The translations under genes and the position numbers were made by a program. This document shows, piece by piece, positions 63,005 to 64,000 of a stretch of 64,000 nucleotides of DNA; within the stretch, counting starts at the first letter, position 1; each line of letters starts with the position of its first letter. The notes beneath the pieces were generated by a model. It did not search any database. It was not told where the DNA came from and saw only the letters and a list, made by a program, of their open reading frames with translations. The stretch is from Deltaproteobacteria bacterium (GTDB taxonomy: Bacteria; Myxococcota_A; Bradymonadia; REDH01): the NCBI GenBank assembly GCA_007693585.1, contig REDH01000196.1:51713-115712 (forward strand), read 5' to 3'.

Positions 63005-64000
63005 TCAGTACTGGCAGATGCCGATCGGAGCCGTGATGTCCTGAAGCTGACCGATGCCTGCGCAGGCGCCGTTCGCCGAGCAGTCGGCATCCTGCGTGCA
63101 CAGCTCGCCGCAGGTGCTGTCCTCGCTGCCCTGCGCAACGACAAGGCACAGCGCGTGGTCACCACAGAGGGAACCCGCACTGTCCGCGGGACAAGCCTCG
63201 TTGGGTGCAACACCCGTCACGTCGGCGTCCTCGCAGAAGGAGATGTCCCAGATGTCGTTCAGCGGGAAGATGTATCCGCAGAACGACCCATCCGGACACT
63301 GCCCACGGGACATCGGCTCGCAGAGCTGGCGACAGGTGTTCTCCTCCTCCTCGAAGGCCTCGCCGAGGCAGAGACCGAAGTCCTCGCACTCATTGAGCGC
63401 GAACTCCGTCGCACAGACATCACCGGTGGCGATGTCCGCGTCGTCAATGACCAGACAGACACCGTCCATCGCGGCGCGCGGCGTGTTGTCCGCCTTGAAC
63501 GGACGGCACGTCGCACCTTCCTCCGAGCAGCCGTAGTTGCCCGCACCCATCCGCGGGTATGGCGAACACTGCTCGATGCAGAACCCGAGGCCGCCGATGG
63601 AGGACGGAAGACACGTGTTCGCGATTCCGCCCGGGGCCACGATGCTGACGGGCTCCACACCCTCGAAGCCATGGACGAGGCGGAAGGTGGCAAAGCCGGC
63701 CGCCGCAGCCACCGGGGCCTCCGCGTCCAGAATCACGGACACTTCGCCATCGGCATCGTTCACGAACAGCACGGCGAGCCCTTCGTCCTCGGCCAGGAGC
63801 AGCGGCTCCGTGCTGAAGAGCACATTGCCCTCTCCGTCCCGAAGCTCGATGCGGTACGTTCCCGCTCCCACCTCCGCGAATCCGGTCTCTTCACCAAAAG
63901 CGAGCTCACCCAGATCGATCTCCGTGTCGCCGGGCTCCGTCGGGTCGGGCTCCGTCGGGTCGGGCTCCGTCGGGTCGGGCTCCGTCGGGTCGGGCTCCGT
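63005..64000 (-). CDS. DUF4397-like cysteine-rich exported protein (N-terminus outside window)
   Basis: The coding frame is open from 63005 to the window edge, at least 331 codons, so the start lies beyond 64,000. At the edge is a chain of Thr-Glu-Pro-Asp-Pro repeats. A DUF4397-like beta-sandwich follows (ELAFGEETGFAEVGAGTYRI, then LFSTEPLLLAEDEGLAVL, ATFRLVHGFEGVEPVSI). The C-terminal ~200 residues are cysteine-rich, about 20 Cys, with spacing such as CxxxxxxxGLCLGEAF and CPADSAGSLCGDHALC. DUF4397 proteins are mostly surface proteins of unknown function. The product is probably a lipoprotein like its neighbours. It ends before a good terminator hairpin. Confidence 0.7.
   Translation of the reverse strand, partial: TEPDPTEPDPTEPDPTEPDPTEPGDTEIDLGELAFGEETGFAEVGAGTYRIELRDGEGNVLFSTEPLLLAEDEGLAVLFVNDADGEVSVILDAEAPVAAAAGFATFRLVHGFEGVEPVSIVAPGGIANTCLPSSIGGLGFCIEQCSPYPRMGAGNYGCSEEGATCRPFKADNTPRAAMDGVCLVIDDADIATGDVCATEFALNECEDFGLCLGEAFEEEENTCRQLCEPMSRGQCPDGSFCGYIFPLNDIWDISFCEDADVTGVAPNEACPADSAGSLCGDHALCLVVAQGSEDSTCGELCTQDADCSANGACAGIGQLQDITAPIGICQY
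63931..64000 (-). repeat. 15-bp perfect tandem repeat encoding Thr-Glu-Pro-Asp-Pro
   Basis: The unit CGGGCTCCGTCGGGT (plus strand) repeats four times without change from 63931 and a fifth copy is cut by the window edge. It keeps the frame, adding a 5-residue unit each time. Identical units suggest recent expansion and possible length variation. Confidence 0.9.

Overview
The window is GC-rich chromosomal DNA (by eye about two thirds G+C). Its secreted proteins point to Myxococcota or another delta-proteobacterial lineage: cysteine-rich lipoproteins, five PA14 domains in one protein, repeats of the CDGLDNDCNG type, a C-terminal tail resembling the MYXO-CTERM sorting tag, Hanks-type Ser/Thr kinases, and a VWA/FHA/kinase gene set. 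I see no insertion sequence, integrase, phage gene, CRISPR array or rRNA. Most of the window reads as ordinary chromosome mixed with lineage-specific surface proteins.

Layout. 1-10,600: the start of a Ser/Thr kinase leaving the window, a lytic transglycosylase, a solitary beta-class DNA methyltransferase, an OmpA-like outer-membrane protein, a Ca3427-like solute-binding protein, and an lpd-E2 pair of a 2-oxoacid dehydrogenase complex closed by a good hairpin terminator. 10,700-20,650: an outer-membrane-like protein and a cyclophilin on the minus strand, then two adjacent plus-strand genes for very unusual exported lipoproteins: 721 residues with 15 Cys-Gly-Gly-Cys modules, and 2,034 residues with PA14, beta-propeller, FN3 and MopE-like parts. 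20,700-28,800 (minus): DUF3516-type helicase, rapZ, hpf, an AI-2E-family permease, an internally duplicated lipoprotein, an ArsR-like regulator, a small lipoprotein and rlpA.

28,870-33,640 (plus): queG, an N-formylglutamate-amidohydrolase-like gene and a 934-residue GT51 peptidoglycan glycosyltransferase with a long extra periplasmic part, joined by ATGA stop/start overlaps. 33,800-41,290 (minus): an SRPBCC protein, then the most system-like locus in the window: VWA protein, zinc-ribbon/FHA protein and a 1,574-residue tandem-kinase protein, again chained by ATGA overlaps. 41,400-44,370 (plus): a YqeY-like protein overlapping an O-antigen-ligase/TPR protein, followed by a 509-bp structured intergenic region with a perfect 19-bp inverted repeat.

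44,880-50,580 is a heat-shock/translation block: an RpoH-like sigma factor downstream of a five-S1-domain protein (minus), divergent from clpB (plus), with back-to-back promoter candidates. 50,560-53,200 (minus): a MaoC-like hydratase and ahcY. The candidate ahcY promoter has a run of ten G in its -35/-10 spacer, which suggests slippage control. 53,590-56,860 (plus): two lipoproteins and an M19 dipeptidase. 56,850-61,450 (minus): a probably frameshifted membrane-protein gene, a CoA-binding protein, sixA, pth, rplY (L25/Ctc), prs and tRNA-Gln(UUG). The tRNA and prs are probably driven by a TTGACA promoter. The window ends in three cysteine-rich lipoprotein-like genes on the minus strand, the last (DUF4397-like) running off the edge inside a 15-bp tandem repeat.

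The strongest candidates for something new are the VWA/FHA/tandem-kinase operon, the paired Cys-repeat and PA14 lipoproteins, and the G10-spacer promoter of ahcY.
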